NCBI RefSeq assembly: GCF_005049045.1
Contig: NZ_SUPK01000001.1
Span: forward strand, 62,001 to 126,000
Direction of reading: 5' to 3'
DNA from: Cohnella pontilimi
GTDB lineage: Bacteria; Bacillota; Bacilli; Paenibacillales; Paenibacillaceae
DNA length: 64,000 bases
Shown: one piece after another, positions 42,795-51,322 of the stretch
Layout of the letters: every line of letters begins with the position of its first letter
How positions within the stretch are numbered: the first letter of the stretch is position 1
Notes under the pieces: model-generated
Database searches by the model: none
Seen by the model: only the letters and a program-made list of their open reading frames with translations
What the model was told of the DNA's origin: nothing
Position numbers and translations under genes: made by a program

Positions 42795-43617
42795 CACGCC
42801 TCCGTTTTCTGTTTAGGGTATTTTTTAAAATTCGTCTTCGGTTTGTCGATGGTACGCGCCTTAACGCCTTGGCGTAACGCAGAACTTTACAATACACGCT
42901 CTTGTCCTTCAGATGTTTGAAAATATAAGGATCCGGCTTCGTGTTCAACTCGATGATCCAGGGGTGAAAATGCGAATCGATTCCGATATCCGCCCCGACC
43001 ATGTTGACGCCGGGAAACGCTTTACCCAGCGTTTCCGCGGCTTTTGCGCCTACGAGAGCCAATGTCGTGTTGAATCGGTGCAAACTCTCCGTGCTTAAAT
43101 ACGGTTTCAGCAGCGTTTGTGCATCTATCGGTTTCCCCCCGCTGTGATAGTTCGTGACGATTTTGCCTCGGGAAGCGACACGGCCGATGATCCCCGTGGT
43201 CTCCCAACGGTTCCGGCTGTTTTTTTGCACCATCACCCGGATATCGAACGCCCTGCCCCGATGGGTTAACAAGCGAATCCCTTTTTGAACCAAATAAGGG
43301 CTGTTCCATTTATATCGAACAATAGACGCATATAGTGCCGGGAAAGACCGGAACAACCTTTTTTTCTCCAAGTAGTGGCAGGAATAGCTCGGGCGGCCGG
43401 ATTCGCTGCGCTGCTCCACTTTCATCACGCCGTTGCCGTACGTTCCGCTCACAGGTTTGATATACACCATCCGATATCGCCGAAGCATGCTTTTGAGAGA
43501 ACCCTCGTTTAATCTGCGGGTTTCCGGTACTAACGCTCGAAGCCGAGCATCGGAGAGAAGCACTCGTGTTTTTAGCCATTTGCTGTGGACGTGATTCTTC
43601 TTTTGGCTCTTGTTCAT
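42760..43617 (-). CDS. YheC/YheD-like ATP-grasp protein
   Basis: GAGGTGATGATG precedes the region of the ATG; 285 residues. ATP-grasp features: 'YIKPVSGTYGNGVMKVEQ' (Gly loop) near 52, 'YLVQKGIRLLTHRGRAFDIR' near 107 and metal site 'PWIIELNTKPDPYIFKHL' near 223. YheC/YheD proteins are spore-coat-associated in B. subtilis, and ATP-grasp enzymes ligate amino or carboxyl groups. The C-terminus is very basic. A CATACATT element lies about 45 bases upstream. Confidence 0.9.
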   Translation of the reverse strand: MNKSQKKNHVHSKWLKTRVLLSDARLRALVPETRRLNEGSLKSMLRRYRMVYIKPVSGTYGNGVMKVEQRSESGRPSYSCHYLEKKRLFRSFPALYASIVRYKWNSPYLVQKGIRLLTHRGRAFDIRVMVQKNSRNRWETTGIIGRVASRGKIVTNYHSGGKPIDAQTLLKPYLSTESLHRFNTTLALVGAKAAETLGKAFPGVNMVGADIGIDSHFHPWIIELNTKPDPYIFKHLKDKSVYCKVLRYAKALRRVPSTNRRRILKNTLNRKRRRVSSRTDASRNV

Positions 43618-43660
43618 GATCTATTCATCATCACCTCGTAGACATTCATCCGTTCTCAAC

Positions 43661-43668
43661 AATGTATG
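43661..43668 (-). promoter_or_regulatory. Sigma-E-like -10 element of the YheC/D-like gene
   Basis: Minus-strand CATACATT matches the sigma-E -10 consensus CATACANT. The -35 part is weak: an AC stands 15 rather than 16-17 bases upstream. Confidence 0.4.
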
Positions 43669-43705
43669 TCGCCCCGTACCTGCGTTCTTTAGGCGGGTGA
43701 GGATA

Positions 43706-44140
43706 TTACAGATTAAAGCCTTTGCCTAAGCCCTTCATGAGCGGAATCATCTGCTGTACGACCCCGATCCCGAACTTGACATCAGGCCATACTTTTTTCA
43801 CTGTGCCCATAAAGTTGGTGAAACCGGTCGCGAAATCCGCCGGCGTCCCGGATGCCTTCGACGGTGGAGCTGCCTGAAACGGATTGAATGGCAGCGCATT
43901 GAACGGAAAACCGTTGAAGCCTGAGCCTCCGGGACCGAACATGGCATCCATCATACCCGGAAGGAATGCGGATACTTTCGCTTTGTGCCGTCGTCCCGTT
44001 TGGGTGCCGCGCAGCGTGATCCTGCCTTTGTTCACTCCGGTAATCCATCCGGCATAACAGCGTCCGTCCTTGAATATTACCATGACAGGCTGTCTTATCC
44101 GCCGCCTGGCGGAACTCGTAAGCTTCGAGCTCTTTTTCAT
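43706..44140 (-). CDS. Uncharacterised protein, 144 residues
   Basis: The ATG at 44140 follows GGGGTG; GTG 44149 is an alternative. Residues 1-10 are basic ('MKKSSKLTSS'). A Sm-like small beta segment 'KDGRCYAGWITGVNKGRITLRG' region covers about 22-45, then a Gly/Pro/Phe-rich stretch ('GPGGSGFNGFPFNALPFNPF') and an amphipathic C-terminus. Not recognised as a named family. Coat-type neighbours and a CATACACT sigma-E-like box 20 bases upstream (44160-44167, minus) suggest sporulation expression. It is divergent from the TOMM precursor gene. Confidence 0.7.
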   Translation of the reverse strand: MKKSSKLTSSARRRIRQPVMVIFKDGRCYAGWITGVNKGRITLRGTQTGRRHKAKVSAFLPGMMDAMFGPGGSGFNGFPFNALPFNPFQAAPPSKASGTPADFATGFTNFMGTVKKVWPDVKFGIGVVQQMIPLMKGLGKGFNL

Positions 44141-44248
44141 GCGGAACACACCCCATATAAGTGTATGATGTTCAGTTTATTCGGACCGGAAGTCATCGTC
44201 TGTACTCCTATACAGTTCCATCCTGCAGGTTAGGCGCTTTGATTAGGA

Positions 44249-44276
44249 ACACCTGCGGAGGCCTCTTCATACATTA
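44249..44276 (+). promoter_or_regulatory. Sigma-K-like promoter of the TOMM precursor gene
   Basis: AC at 44249-44250 is followed after 17 bases by CATACATTA at 44268-44276, an exact fit to the mother-cell sigma-K consensus. The ribosome site AGGAGGG and ATG lie 35-49 bases further. Confidence 0.5.
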
Positions 44277-44324
44277 TTTTGTCGATAGGCATACGACTCG
44301 ACAATCATGAGGAGGGCAAACCCG

Positions 44325-44657
44325 ATGGACGATTTTAAACAAGGCATTCAGGACCTGGAAGTGTCCGCCTATCAGGCGGGACCGATGATTCCTGCGCAAA
44401 CGCAGGCACAATATCCGCCGGGCGCTGAACGTTTATGTATCGGCTTCGGATTGGGATTTGGCGTTTGTGCAGGTGTGTGTGCAGGTGTGTGTGCAGGTGC
44501 GTGTGCAGGTGCGTGCGGCGGTGCGTGTGCCGGTTTATGTGGAGGCTCTTGTGTAGGTTTTTGCGGAGGCTTCTGCGGCGGTTTCAGATGCGGGGGCTGT
44601 TTCAGATGCGGGGGCTGCTTCAGATGCGGCGGTTTCCGCTGCGGACGCTGTTTTTAA
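44325..44657 (+). CDS. TOMM precursor peptide, heterocycloanthracin/sonorensin-like
   Basis: The ATG at 44325 follows AGGAGGG; ATG 44307 overlaps that site. The 110-residue product has a Cys-free leader (about 1-37, 'MDDFKQGIQDLEVSAYQAG') and a core with 18 Cys. The core has ten four-residue units of the form xCxG (VCAG, ACGG, FCGG), then about four FRCGG-type units. A CxxG array of this kind is the substrate type of YcaO enzymes that turn Cys into thiazolines, then thiazoles. The cores of heterocycloanthracin/sonorensin peptides have the same plan. The maturation genes follow after a terminator-like hairpin. Whether it is secreted is not known; no exporter is seen. Confidence 0.93.
   Translation: MDDFKQGIQDLEVSAYQAGPMIPAQTQAQYPPGAERLCIGFGLGFGVCAGVCAGVCAGACAGACGGACAGLCGGSCVGFCGGFCGGFRCGGCFRCGGCFRCGGFRCGRCF
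44463..44654 (+). repeat. Coding micro-repeats of the precursor core
   Basis: Ten consecutive 12-base units (for example GTGTGTGCAGGT) encode xCxG, starting at 44463. A second block has an 18-base unit TGTTTCAGATGCGGGGGC in two near-identical copies. Near-identical units point to recent unit duplication. Confidence 0.85.
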
Positions 44658-44672
44658 GATTGGAGTTCACCG

Positions 44673-44708
44673 AAAAGCCCTGCCGTTCTTCGGACGGCAT
44701 GGGCTTTT
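44673..44708 (+). terminator. Hairpin between precursor and modification genes
   Basis: AAAAGCCC and GCCGT pair with ACGGC and GGGCTTTT. As a partial terminator it would make precursor transcript exceed enzyme transcript. Confidence 0.8.
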
Positions 44709-44772
44709 CTCCATTTTTCACGCATGATAGACAATTTCGCTTACATAAGATGAGAAGTGGAGGTGAAATCGT

Positions 44773-46677
44773 TTGAACCCTGCTGCGCGTTTGAAAGTGA
44801 AAGGGGACACGGCATATTTGCCGGATGGGGAGGGCGGTGTCTATTTTCGGAATAACAGCGGCTCCTTCCGCATGACGGGAAGCATGATGGACCGCTGGAT
44901 CGAGAAGTTATTCCCTGTATGGAACGGAGTGCACACGATGGAGGAGCTCACCGACGGATTGCCGGAGCCTCATCGGAACCGATTGTATGAAATATCGAAC
45001 ACCTTGATTCAAAACGGGTTTGTACGAGACGTGAGTGAGGACTTGCCCCATCGGCTGCCTGATGATGTGCAGCGGCGGTTTGCGGCTCAGATCGAGTTTC
45101 TGGACAACTTGGAGGGCTCCGGGGGTTACCGGTTTCAAGGTTATCGTCAGGCCAAAGTGTTGGCCGTCGGATCCGGCACTTTCGGGTTGTCGCTTGCATC
45201 CGCTTTGTTGGACTCCGGGTTGACCCGGTTTCATTTGATGCTGCTGGACGCTGAACCCGAACACCGGGAGCGGCTGTCCGAGCTGTCCGCGTACTCCCGG
45301 CAATGGGATGAGCAATCGCTGGTCGAGGAGCTGGCTCCGCCGACGCAGCAAGACGCGGACTGGCGTGAGATCGTCGCGCCTTTCGATTGGATTGTGTATG
45401 GGGCGGAAGAGGAGAACCTCGACCGATTCCGCGCCCTTCATCGTGCTTGCCGGGAGGAGAGAAAGGTACTGCTTCCCGCGATGTTTATCGGACATGCGGG
45501 CATTGCCGGTCCGCTCGTGTCTCCGGACTCTCCGGGCTGCTGGGAATCGGCGTGGCGCCGCCTGCATCGTTCGGTGCTGGAACGGGATCCAGAGCTCAAT
45601 CCGGTCTCTTCAACCGCGCAAGCGATGCTTGCGAACGTACTGGCGTTCGAATTGTTCAAGTCGGTCTCGGGAACCGGCGGTCTCGAACTCCAAAATCAGC
45701 TGTTCTTGCTGAACCTGGAGACGTTGGAATCCAGGCGTCATCCGTTTGCTCCTCATCCTCTGGTCACCGGAGATGCCCAAATGATCGGACCGATCGACCT
45801 AGAAAAGACGCGGGAATCGGATGAAAGTCCTGCAGTTTCAAAAGAATTGCTTCCCTGGTTCGAGGAGCTCACATCGCCCGAAACGGGCTTGTTCCAACTG
45901 TGGGATGAGGGAGATCTCCGGCAATTGCCGCTTTCCGTATGCCGCATAGCAGCCGTCGATCCATTATCCCACGGACCTGCCGGTTTGCTGCCGGAAGGGC
46001 TTTGCGGCGGATTCACCCATGAGGAGGCACGAACGGAGGCGGGATTGGCCGGTATCGAAGCCTATTCAGCGCGGTTACATTCCGTCTCCTCGAACATCGG
46101 TGTGGGCACGGGCACAACGCTTGAAGACGCAGTAGGCCGGGGCCTTCTTCAACGCCTGACGGGGGAGCTCCGCACGCAATTATCCGCTCGGCGACCGGTG
46201 TTGTTCCCGGTGACGCTGACGGAGGTACAGGATGAACGAGTACGGTATTATTTTACGTCATTAAAGATTATGCGCAAGGAACCGGTTATTGCGGCCGGTG
46301 AGGACATACTCGGATTTCCGGTGATGTGGGCCGGTACAGGTGACGGCTGGTACGGAAGTGTGGCTTTCGACCGGACGTCGGCACTGCGCAGCGCTCTTTT
46401 GGCGGCACTATTGAAGGAGCAGCTTGAAGATTCGCATGGTCTAACCGTCCGCGCGGTGGAGGCTTCTTCGGTCCTGCTAGCGGATAACGGCAGACCCGAG
46501 CTTGCGATTCCGGCCGGTACGGACGCGTTTACGATTGCCGATCTGCATGCGGCACGGCACATGCTGCAGCAGCACGGTAAGCGGCTTGCGGTGTATGAGC
46601 TGAGGATGGAGCCATTTTTGAAAGAAGGCCTTGCCGGCGTATTTGGTGTCACGCTGGAGGAGGAGGAATCCGCATGA
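44773..46677 (+). CDS. Thiazole-containing bacteriocin maturation protein (ocin-ThiF-like)
   Basis: TTG at 44773 follows GGAGGTGAAA; 634 residues. The first 90 residues resemble a peptide-binding RRE/PqqD-like unit ('RMTGSMMDRWIEKLF'). Next is an E1/ThiF-like Rossmann segment, 'KVLAVGSGTFGLSLASALLD' near 125. The protein lacks obvious CxxC zinc pairs and probably lacks adenylation activity. The length and order match the maturation protein found next to heterocycloanthracin-type precursors. It overlaps the YcaO gene by four bases (ATGA). It is expected to present the precursor leader to the cyclodehydratase. Confidence 0.88.
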   Translation: MNPAARLKVKGDTAYLPDGEGGVYFRNNSGSFRMTGSMMDRWIEKLFPVWNGVHTMEELTDGLPEPHRNRLYEISNTLIQNGFVRDVSEDLPHRLPDDVQRRFAAQIEFLDNLEGSGGYRFQGYRQAKVLAVGSGTFGLSLASALLDSGLTRFHLMLLDAEPEHRERLSELSAYSRQWDEQSLVEELAPPTQQDADWREIVAPFDWIVYGAEEENLDRFRALHRACREERKVLLPAMFIGHAGIAGPLVSPDSPGCWESAWRRLHRSVLERDPELNPVSSTAQAMLANVLAFELFKSVSGTGGLELQNQLFLLNLETLESRRHPFAPHPLVTGDAQMIGPIDLEKTRESDESPAVSKELLPWFEELTSPETGLFQLWDEGDLRQLPLSVCRIAAVDPLSHGPAGLLPEGLCGGFTHEEARTEAGLAGIEAYSARLHSVSSNIGVGTGTTLEDAVGRGLLQRLTGELRTQLSARRPVLFPVTLTEVQDERVRYYFTSLKIMRKEPVIAAGEDILGFPVMWAGTGDGWYGSVAFDRTSALRSALLAALLKEQLEDSHGLTVRAVEASSVLLADNGRPELAIPAGTDAFTIADLHAARHMLQQHGKRLAVYELRMEPFLKEGLAGVFGVTLEEEESA

Positions 46678-48626
46678 GCGGCCTGACGGCGGTGTGGGGT
46701 GACGGACGGCTGGCCGATTTGACCTGCCGGGAATTGACATCAAGCGGCATTGCTTTCGTACGGGTGAGCGATTTGACGGAACTTGCCGGTTCGGAGGGTT
46801 TGTTGCTTGTGCTAAGCGACGGATGGAATCCGCACATTCATCGGCAAGCGGAGGACGTATCCAGGCAAAGCGGCATTCCGTGGCTTCGCGCCTTTGCGTC
46901 TTTCGGCGAAGGGATCATTGGCCCTATGGTGCGGCCCGGTGAATCATCCGGCTGTTCCCAATGCGCGGATTCCCGGAGGTTAATGGCCGGCAACGACCGA
47001 AGGGAAATGTGGCAGCTCCGATACAGCGAAGCTGCCGGCAGTCTGCTTCCCGAGCGCGACGTTTGGGCATCCGCGAATGGGCTGCGGCAAATGGCGCACC
47101 TGGTGGTTGACATTACGAGCAGCGTAGTGAATGCGGGACCCCCGTCTTTATCGGACAATCAAGTGATGCTGCTCCATCTGAAGACGCTTAGTTGCTCCAA
47201 ACATTTCATTTTGCCGGATCCGTTGTGCCCGGTATGCGGTCATGTACCCGACGACTCGGCGGAATTGGCCCGCATCGAGCTGCGGCCGAGTCCGAAGGCG
47301 GGCGAAGGCAGCTACCGCTCTCGGCCCATGGATGAGCTGCGGAATCATCTTGCGCATGACTACTTGGACTTCCGAACCGGCTGTCTCAACGCCGGCATGC
47401 AGGATCTCACATCGCCATTCGCAGATGCGAGCGTGAATTTGCCTTTGTTCCAGGGCGACGAAGGAGCGGCGGGACGCACTCATTCGTATACGGTCAGCAA
47501 ACTCACCGCCATTTTGGAGGGGCTGGAACGTTACTGCGGCCTCGGTCCGCGAGGCAAGCGAACTGTCATCCAGGACAGCTACCGCCATTTGGAGGACCGG
47601 GCGTTGCATCCGGCATCCGTGGGGCTGCATGCACCTGAACAATACGAAAGGCCGAATTTTCCGTTTCGGCAGTTTGATCCTGAGCAGCCCGTGGATTGGG
47701 TGTGGGGCTGGTCGTTACAGCGGGAGCAGCCGATTCTCATCCCGGAAGCGCTGGCTTACTACAGTACGGGATGCGGTCGGGGGTTCGTGTACGAGACTTC
47801 GAACGGCTGCGCGCTTGGAGGAAGCTTGGAGGAAGCGATATTTTACGGCATTTTGGAGGTGGTGGAACGAGATTCTTTTCTCATGACTTGGTATGCGCGA
47901 CTGCCGCTCCCCAGAATCGATCCGTATTCTTCCGGCGACAAAGAATTGGACTTGATGTGCGGCCGGCTGCGAGCGGTTGCGGGATATGAGGTGCTTCTGT
48001 TTGATGCAACGATGGAGCACGGAATTCCAAGCGTCTGGTCGTTCGCGAAAAATGTAACGGGCAAAGGGCTGAATCTGATTTGCGCCGCCGGCGCCCATCC
48101 GGATCCGGTTCGGGCGGCGAAAAGCTCGGTGCACGAGCTCGCTGGCATGCTATTGACGCAAAACCGAAAGTTCGAGCACCATCGCGCGGACTACGAGAAA
48201 ATGCTGGACGATCCGTATCTCGTTCGGGAAATGGAAGATCACTCCATGCTGTACGGACTGCCGCAAGCAGAAACCCGGTTCGACTTCTTGCTGAAGGAAG
48301 ACCGGCCGCTTCGCTCCTTCCGCGAGCTATATGAGCGCGCACCCTGGAATCCGGATTTGACGGACGATTTGAAAAGACTGCTGGATTCGTTTCGCCGTTG
48401 GAATCTGGACGTCATCGTGGTGAATCAGAGTACGCGGGAGACGCTGCGCAACGGACTTCATTGCGTGAAGGTCATCATTCCCGGCATGCTGCCGATGACG
48501 TTCGGTTATCACTTGACCCGGCTCACCGGGCTGGACAGGGTGCTGAAGGTGCCCGTCTTGCTCGGATATTCGGACCGGCCGCTTGCGCCGGAGCAGCTGA
48601 ATCCGCATCCGCACCCGTTTCCTTAA
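46674..48626 (+). CDS. TOMM cyclodehydratase: leader-binding domain fused to YcaO
   Basis: 650 residues. The N-terminal about 215 residues are ocin-ThiF-like with two Cys pairs ('CSQC' near 97 and 'CPVC' near 186) that likely bind zinc. The YcaO domain (about 230-650) shows 'GLERYCGLGPRGKRTV', 'GGSLEEAIFYGILEVVERD' with ATP/Mg ligands, and ends in proline-rich 'NPHPHPFP', the C-terminal motif of azoline-forming YcaO enzymes. It uses ATP to close Cys side chains into thiazolines on the 44325 peptide. SagB follows 21 bases later. Confidence 0.94.
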   Translation: MSGLTAVWGDGRLADLTCRELTSSGIAFVRVSDLTELAGSEGLLLVLSDGWNPHIHRQAEDVSRQSGIPWLRAFASFGEGIIGPMVRPGESSGCSQCADSRRLMAGNDRREMWQLRYSEAAGSLLPERDVWASANGLRQMAHLVVDITSSVVNAGPPSLSDNQVMLLHLKTLSCSKHFILPDPLCPVCGHVPDDSAELARIELRPSPKAGEGSYRSRPMDELRNHLAHDYLDFRTGCLNAGMQDLTSPFADASVNLPLFQGDEGAAGRTHSYTVSKLTAILEGLERYCGLGPRGKRTVIQDSYRHLEDRALHPASVGLHAPEQYERPNFPFRQFDPEQPVDWVWGWSLQREQPILIPEALAYYSTGCGRGFVYETSNGCALGGSLEEAIFYGILEVVERDSFLMTWYARLPLPRIDPYSSGDKELDLMCGRLRAVAGYEVLLFDATMEHGIPSVWSFAKNVTGKGLNLICAAGAHPDPVRAAKSSVHELAGMLLTQNRKFEHHRADYEKMLDDPYLVREMEDHSMLYGLPQAETRFDFLLKEDRPLRSFRELYERAPWNPDLTDDLKRLLDSFRRWNLDVIVVNQSTRETLRNGLHCVKVIIPGMLPMTFGYHLTRLTGLDRVLKVPVLLGYSDRPLAPEQLNPHPHPFP

Positions 48627-48647
48627 GGGATGGACGGGAGGTTGGCC

Positions 48648-50225
48648 ATGGAACTGTGGGAATTCATCTATAATTTGCATTATGATACCGACAAAGCCAA
48701 ACCGGTGGAATGGGAAGCGGATTGGGACGACGCGCCGCTCCCGTATAAGCTTTACAGGCGGCTTCCGGTATTCCCCTTGCCTGCGGATATGCCTTTGACA
48801 CTGGAAGGCGGGGTGTCCGGGAGCCGTCATGAATGGCGGGATATCGGCTATTTTTTGTGGTACGGGTACGGATTGACTCAGTTGACCGAATCCGGATGGC
48901 TGCCGGACGGTCAATCGGATGAGGCGGCTTCTACGAAAATGTACCGGCGGGTCGTACCGTCCGGAGGAGCTCTCTATCCGAACGAGGTCTATGTTTACCT
49001 CAAGATTGAAGGATTGCCGCAAGGGGTTTATCACTATGACGTCGCGCATCACCGGCTGGTGCTGCTGCGGGAGGGAAACTTCGACGAATATGTGGCTTCG
49101 GCTCTCGGGGATCGCTGCCGGGTTTCGGATTGCTTCGGCGTCGTTTTTGTCAGTACGATGTTTTGGAAAAACTTTTTCAAATACTACAACTTCGCGTACC
49201 GGCTTCAAGGACTCGATACGGGAGTCGCGCTCGGTCAACTGCTGGAAGTTGGCAGACGGTTCGGATACTCGCCGGTCGTTTGCTTTCAGTTTCTTGACCA
49301 GGCGGTCAACCGGCTGCTGGGATTGGATGAGCGGGAGGAGAGCGTGTATGCCGTTATCCCGCTCTCGGCAAAGCCGGCCGATCGTTGGTTCGATCCCGGC
49401 AGGAGGCCGGAACGGGAGGTCACCGCCCCGGCATTATCCTTGGAGCTGGAACCGATTCGGCATGAGCATTATTTGCGGTCGAAAAAAGTGGCGGATTACC
49501 CGTTGCTGCGCAGGATGAATGAAGCTTCCCTGCAACAATCCTCCCGGTGGTTCCGGCAGTGGAGTCAGCCGCACCCTGCATCCTGGAGCCATGCGGACAT
49601 CCGTCTCCCCGACGCAGATCCTCCGGCGTATGATTTGGCTGCGCTGTCTCGCCGGCGTTACTCGCCTGACACCGATTATGTGCTTCGTTCAATCAACCCC
49701 GCTTGTTTGGCTTCGTTATTGAAAGGCACTGCCGGTACAATCGATTACCGCAACGATCTGGACGGAACGCCGGTGCCGGCGCCGCGCGTTTTCTTATACG
49801 GCTGTTTCTACGGAGTGGAAGGCGTCGGCGCCGGCACCTATCATTACGATGCTTCCCGGCACACCTTAACGCAGATACGGAACGGGGACCCGCGTTTCAG
49901 GCTGCAGTTGGGCATGACGATGCACAATGTAAACTTGTACCAAGTGCCATTATGTATGCATGTCGCAGGCGACAACCGGCATCTTCTGGATACTTGGGGA
50001 TGGAGAGGCTACCGCATTCAGCAAATGGAGGCAGGCATCATGGTGCAGCGTCTGCTGCTGAACGCCGCCGCACTCGGGATGGGAGGAAGGCCGCTTCTCG
50101 GCTTTGACGTGGCGAATACGGATGACTTGTATCGTTTGCCTCTTCGGCGGCAAACCGCGCTCATTCAAGTTCCGGTAGGCCCTTGCCGGAACCGTGCGGT
50201 ACTGGAAGGCAATCTTCATTTTTGA
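48648..50225 (+). CDS. SagB-type dehydrogenase, tandem nitroreductase folds
   Basis: The ATG at 48648 follows GGGAGG; 525 residues, about twice a single SagB domain. The first domain has 'RRVVPSGGALYPNEVYVYLK' near 102, the SagB FMN signature. The second (about 335-525) has a 'YGVEGVGAGTYHYDASRH' block and 'MEAGIMVQRLLLNAAALGMG', but lacks the PSGGALYP loop. It oxidises thiazolines to thiazoles with FMN. The 3' end overlaps the leftward CBO0543-type gene by ten bases, with a terminator hairpin inside that gene. Confidence 0.92.
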   Translation: MELWEFIYNLHYDTDKAKPVEWEADWDDAPLPYKLYRRLPVFPLPADMPLTLEGGVSGSRHEWRDIGYFLWYGYGLTQLTESGWLPDGQSDEAASTKMYRRVVPSGGALYPNEVYVYLKIEGLPQGVYHYDVAHHRLVLLREGNFDEYVASALGDRCRVSDCFGVVFVSTMFWKNFFKYYNFAYRLQGLDTGVALGQLLEVGRRFGYSPVVCFQFLDQAVNRLLGLDEREESVYAVIPLSAKPADRWFDPGRRPEREVTAPALSLELEPIRHEHYLRSKKVADYPLLRRMNEASLQQSSRWFRQWSQPHPASWSHADIRLPDADPPAYDLAALSRRRYSPDTDYVLRSINPACLASLLKGTAGTIDYRNDLDGTPVPAPRVFLYGCFYGVEGVGAGTYHYDASRHTLTQIRNGDPRFRLQLGMTMHNVNLYQVPLCMHVAGDNRHLLDTWGWRGYRIQQMEAGIMVQRLLLNAAALGMGGRPLLGFDVANTDDLYRLPLRRQTALIQVPVGPCRNRAVLEGNLHF

Positions 50226-50740
50226 TCCATTGAAGAACGCGGCGAAGAGGCTGCGTTTTTTTGTTTTCCTGCATGCATCGTCCCAAAATAAACCACGCAA
50301 AACACCCGAGTCATCAGGAAGGTGAGGAAAACCGTCCCCCATGACCATAACCAATTCCACCGAACATAACGAATCAAATCCGTATATTGTGCCATGATCA
50401 CCTCGATCACCGTCAGTACTGAGGTGAACAACACATAATAGCCGAATTGAAACCAGCGGCTCCGACGGCCCGGGTAATAGGCATTAAACAACGCGCAAGT
50501 CATCGGATAAGCCATATATTCATACGTGAAGCTCGTCCGGCTGATTTTTGCCAACTCCCTTACCGGATAGATGAGAAGGCCAAGCTCGACTACGGCATGA
50601 CCGAGGATAGAGGTGATCCATTGTTTGAACAAAAAGGCCACCAGCGCCAATCGCCGTTTATTCCGCGGAATGGCGAAAATCAGCAGCAAGGAAAAGATCC
50701 AAACCCCCAGGATGATCCCGTACTGTATCTTTACACTCAC
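50216..50740 (-). CDS. CBO0543-family membrane protein (1)
   Basis: GTG at 50740 overlaps the previous stop (GTGA); 174 residues with about five hydrophobic helices. 'LLIYPVRELAKISRTSFTYE' with a conserved YPxRE motif and a 'YMAYPMTCALFNAYYPGRR' block are characteristic of the CBO0543 family. The role is unknown; genes of this family often come in pairs in spore formers. It faces the TOMM operon and overlaps sagB. It may be unrelated to the TOMM. Confidence 0.8.
   Translation of the reverse strand: MSVKIQYGIILGVWIFSLLLIFAIPRNKRRLALVAFLFKQWITSILGHAVVELGLLIYPVRELAKISRTSFTYEYMAYPMTCALFNAYYPGRRSRWFQFGYYVLFTSVLTVIEVIMAQYTDLIRYVRWNWLWSWGTVFLTFLMTRVFCVVYFGTMHAGKQKNAASSPRSSMDQK
50236..50262 (+). terminator. 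Terminator of the TOMM operon (inside opposite-strand gene)
   Basis: AACGC and GC pair with GC and GCGTT around GAAGAG, followed by about seven T. Confidence 0.7.
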
Positions 50741-51228
50741 GAATCACCGACCTCTTCCCGGAAAACGGCAGGTTTTTTGAAAAACCATGTCACAATCCCG
50801 CTGACACATAAGAGAAGAAACGCAAACACCAATGCTATCAAGCTCCAGTGAACATGTACGTGTTTCACCAGTCGGGTATGAGCAGCCAACAAACCATCGA
50901 TCAGCGTGAGGAACGAAACCCAAGCTGCGAAATAGATAAACTTCATCGTCCGGCTTTTACGTGGTATGTATATGTAAAACAGTCCGCTCGCCACCGGAGT
51001 CCACACGAGTTTGACCGTAATGCTTAAGTCGGACGCTTTGGGAAATTCGCGCAGGGGGTAGGCTACCCCATCAAATTGTACGAGGAGCAGCTCCACAGGC
51101 CATCCTACCGCCTGACAGGCCAAAAAACACATTAAAAATGCATGTGCCTTCGCTCTTGGAACAAGAAAATAGATACTCGTCACACATACGAACCATAAGA
51201 TAAACAAAATATTTCGATCCATGTCCAT
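50737..51228 (-). CDS. CBO0543-family membrane protein (2)
   Basis: About 163 residues from ATG 51228 (alternatives 51258 and 51222; no strong ribosome site). Five hydrophobic helices; shared pattern with gene 1: 'VAYPLREFPKASDLSITVK' (YPxRE) and 'IYIPRKSRTMKF' before the last helices. It overlaps gene 1 by four bases, so the pair is coupled and probably forms a heteromeric membrane unit. Confidence 0.75.
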   Translation of the reverse strand: MDMDRNILFILWFVCVTSIYFLVPRAKAHAFLMCFLACQAVGWPVELLLVQFDGVAYPLREFPKASDLSITVKLVWTPVASGLFYIYIPRKSRTMKFIYFAAWVSFLTLIDGLLAAHTRLVKHVHVHWSLIALVFAFLLLCVSGIVTWFFKKPAVFREEVGDS

Positions 51229-51261
51229 AGCTCTAGCTTGGGCGCGGAGAAGGGCCATTAT

Positions 51262-51290
51262 GCATAAGTGACGGGGACGGGGAGAAAATA
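51262..51290 (+). promoter_or_regulatory. Forespore (sigma-F/G-like) promoter candidate
   Basis: GCATA at 51262 and GGAGAAAATA at 51281 (fits GGNNANANTW) are 14 bases apart, slightly shorter than the usual 15-16. It lies 33 bases before the first coat gene. Confidence 0.4.
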
Positions 51291-51322
51291 ATTCCGTTTT
51301 AAGAAAGCGGAGGTGAGCAAGG

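Noticed and set aside
44435-44776. Alternative frame of 113 codons over the precursor gene
   Set aside because: It is a Cys/Arg-rich shift of the same repeats, with no ribosome site; the CxxG frame with AGGAGGG is the real one.
50216-51228. CBO0543 membrane pair as TOMM exporter or immunity
   Set aside because: They are on the opposite strand with their own direction, lack ABC or transporter motifs, and belong to a family common outside TOMM loci; the link is only position.
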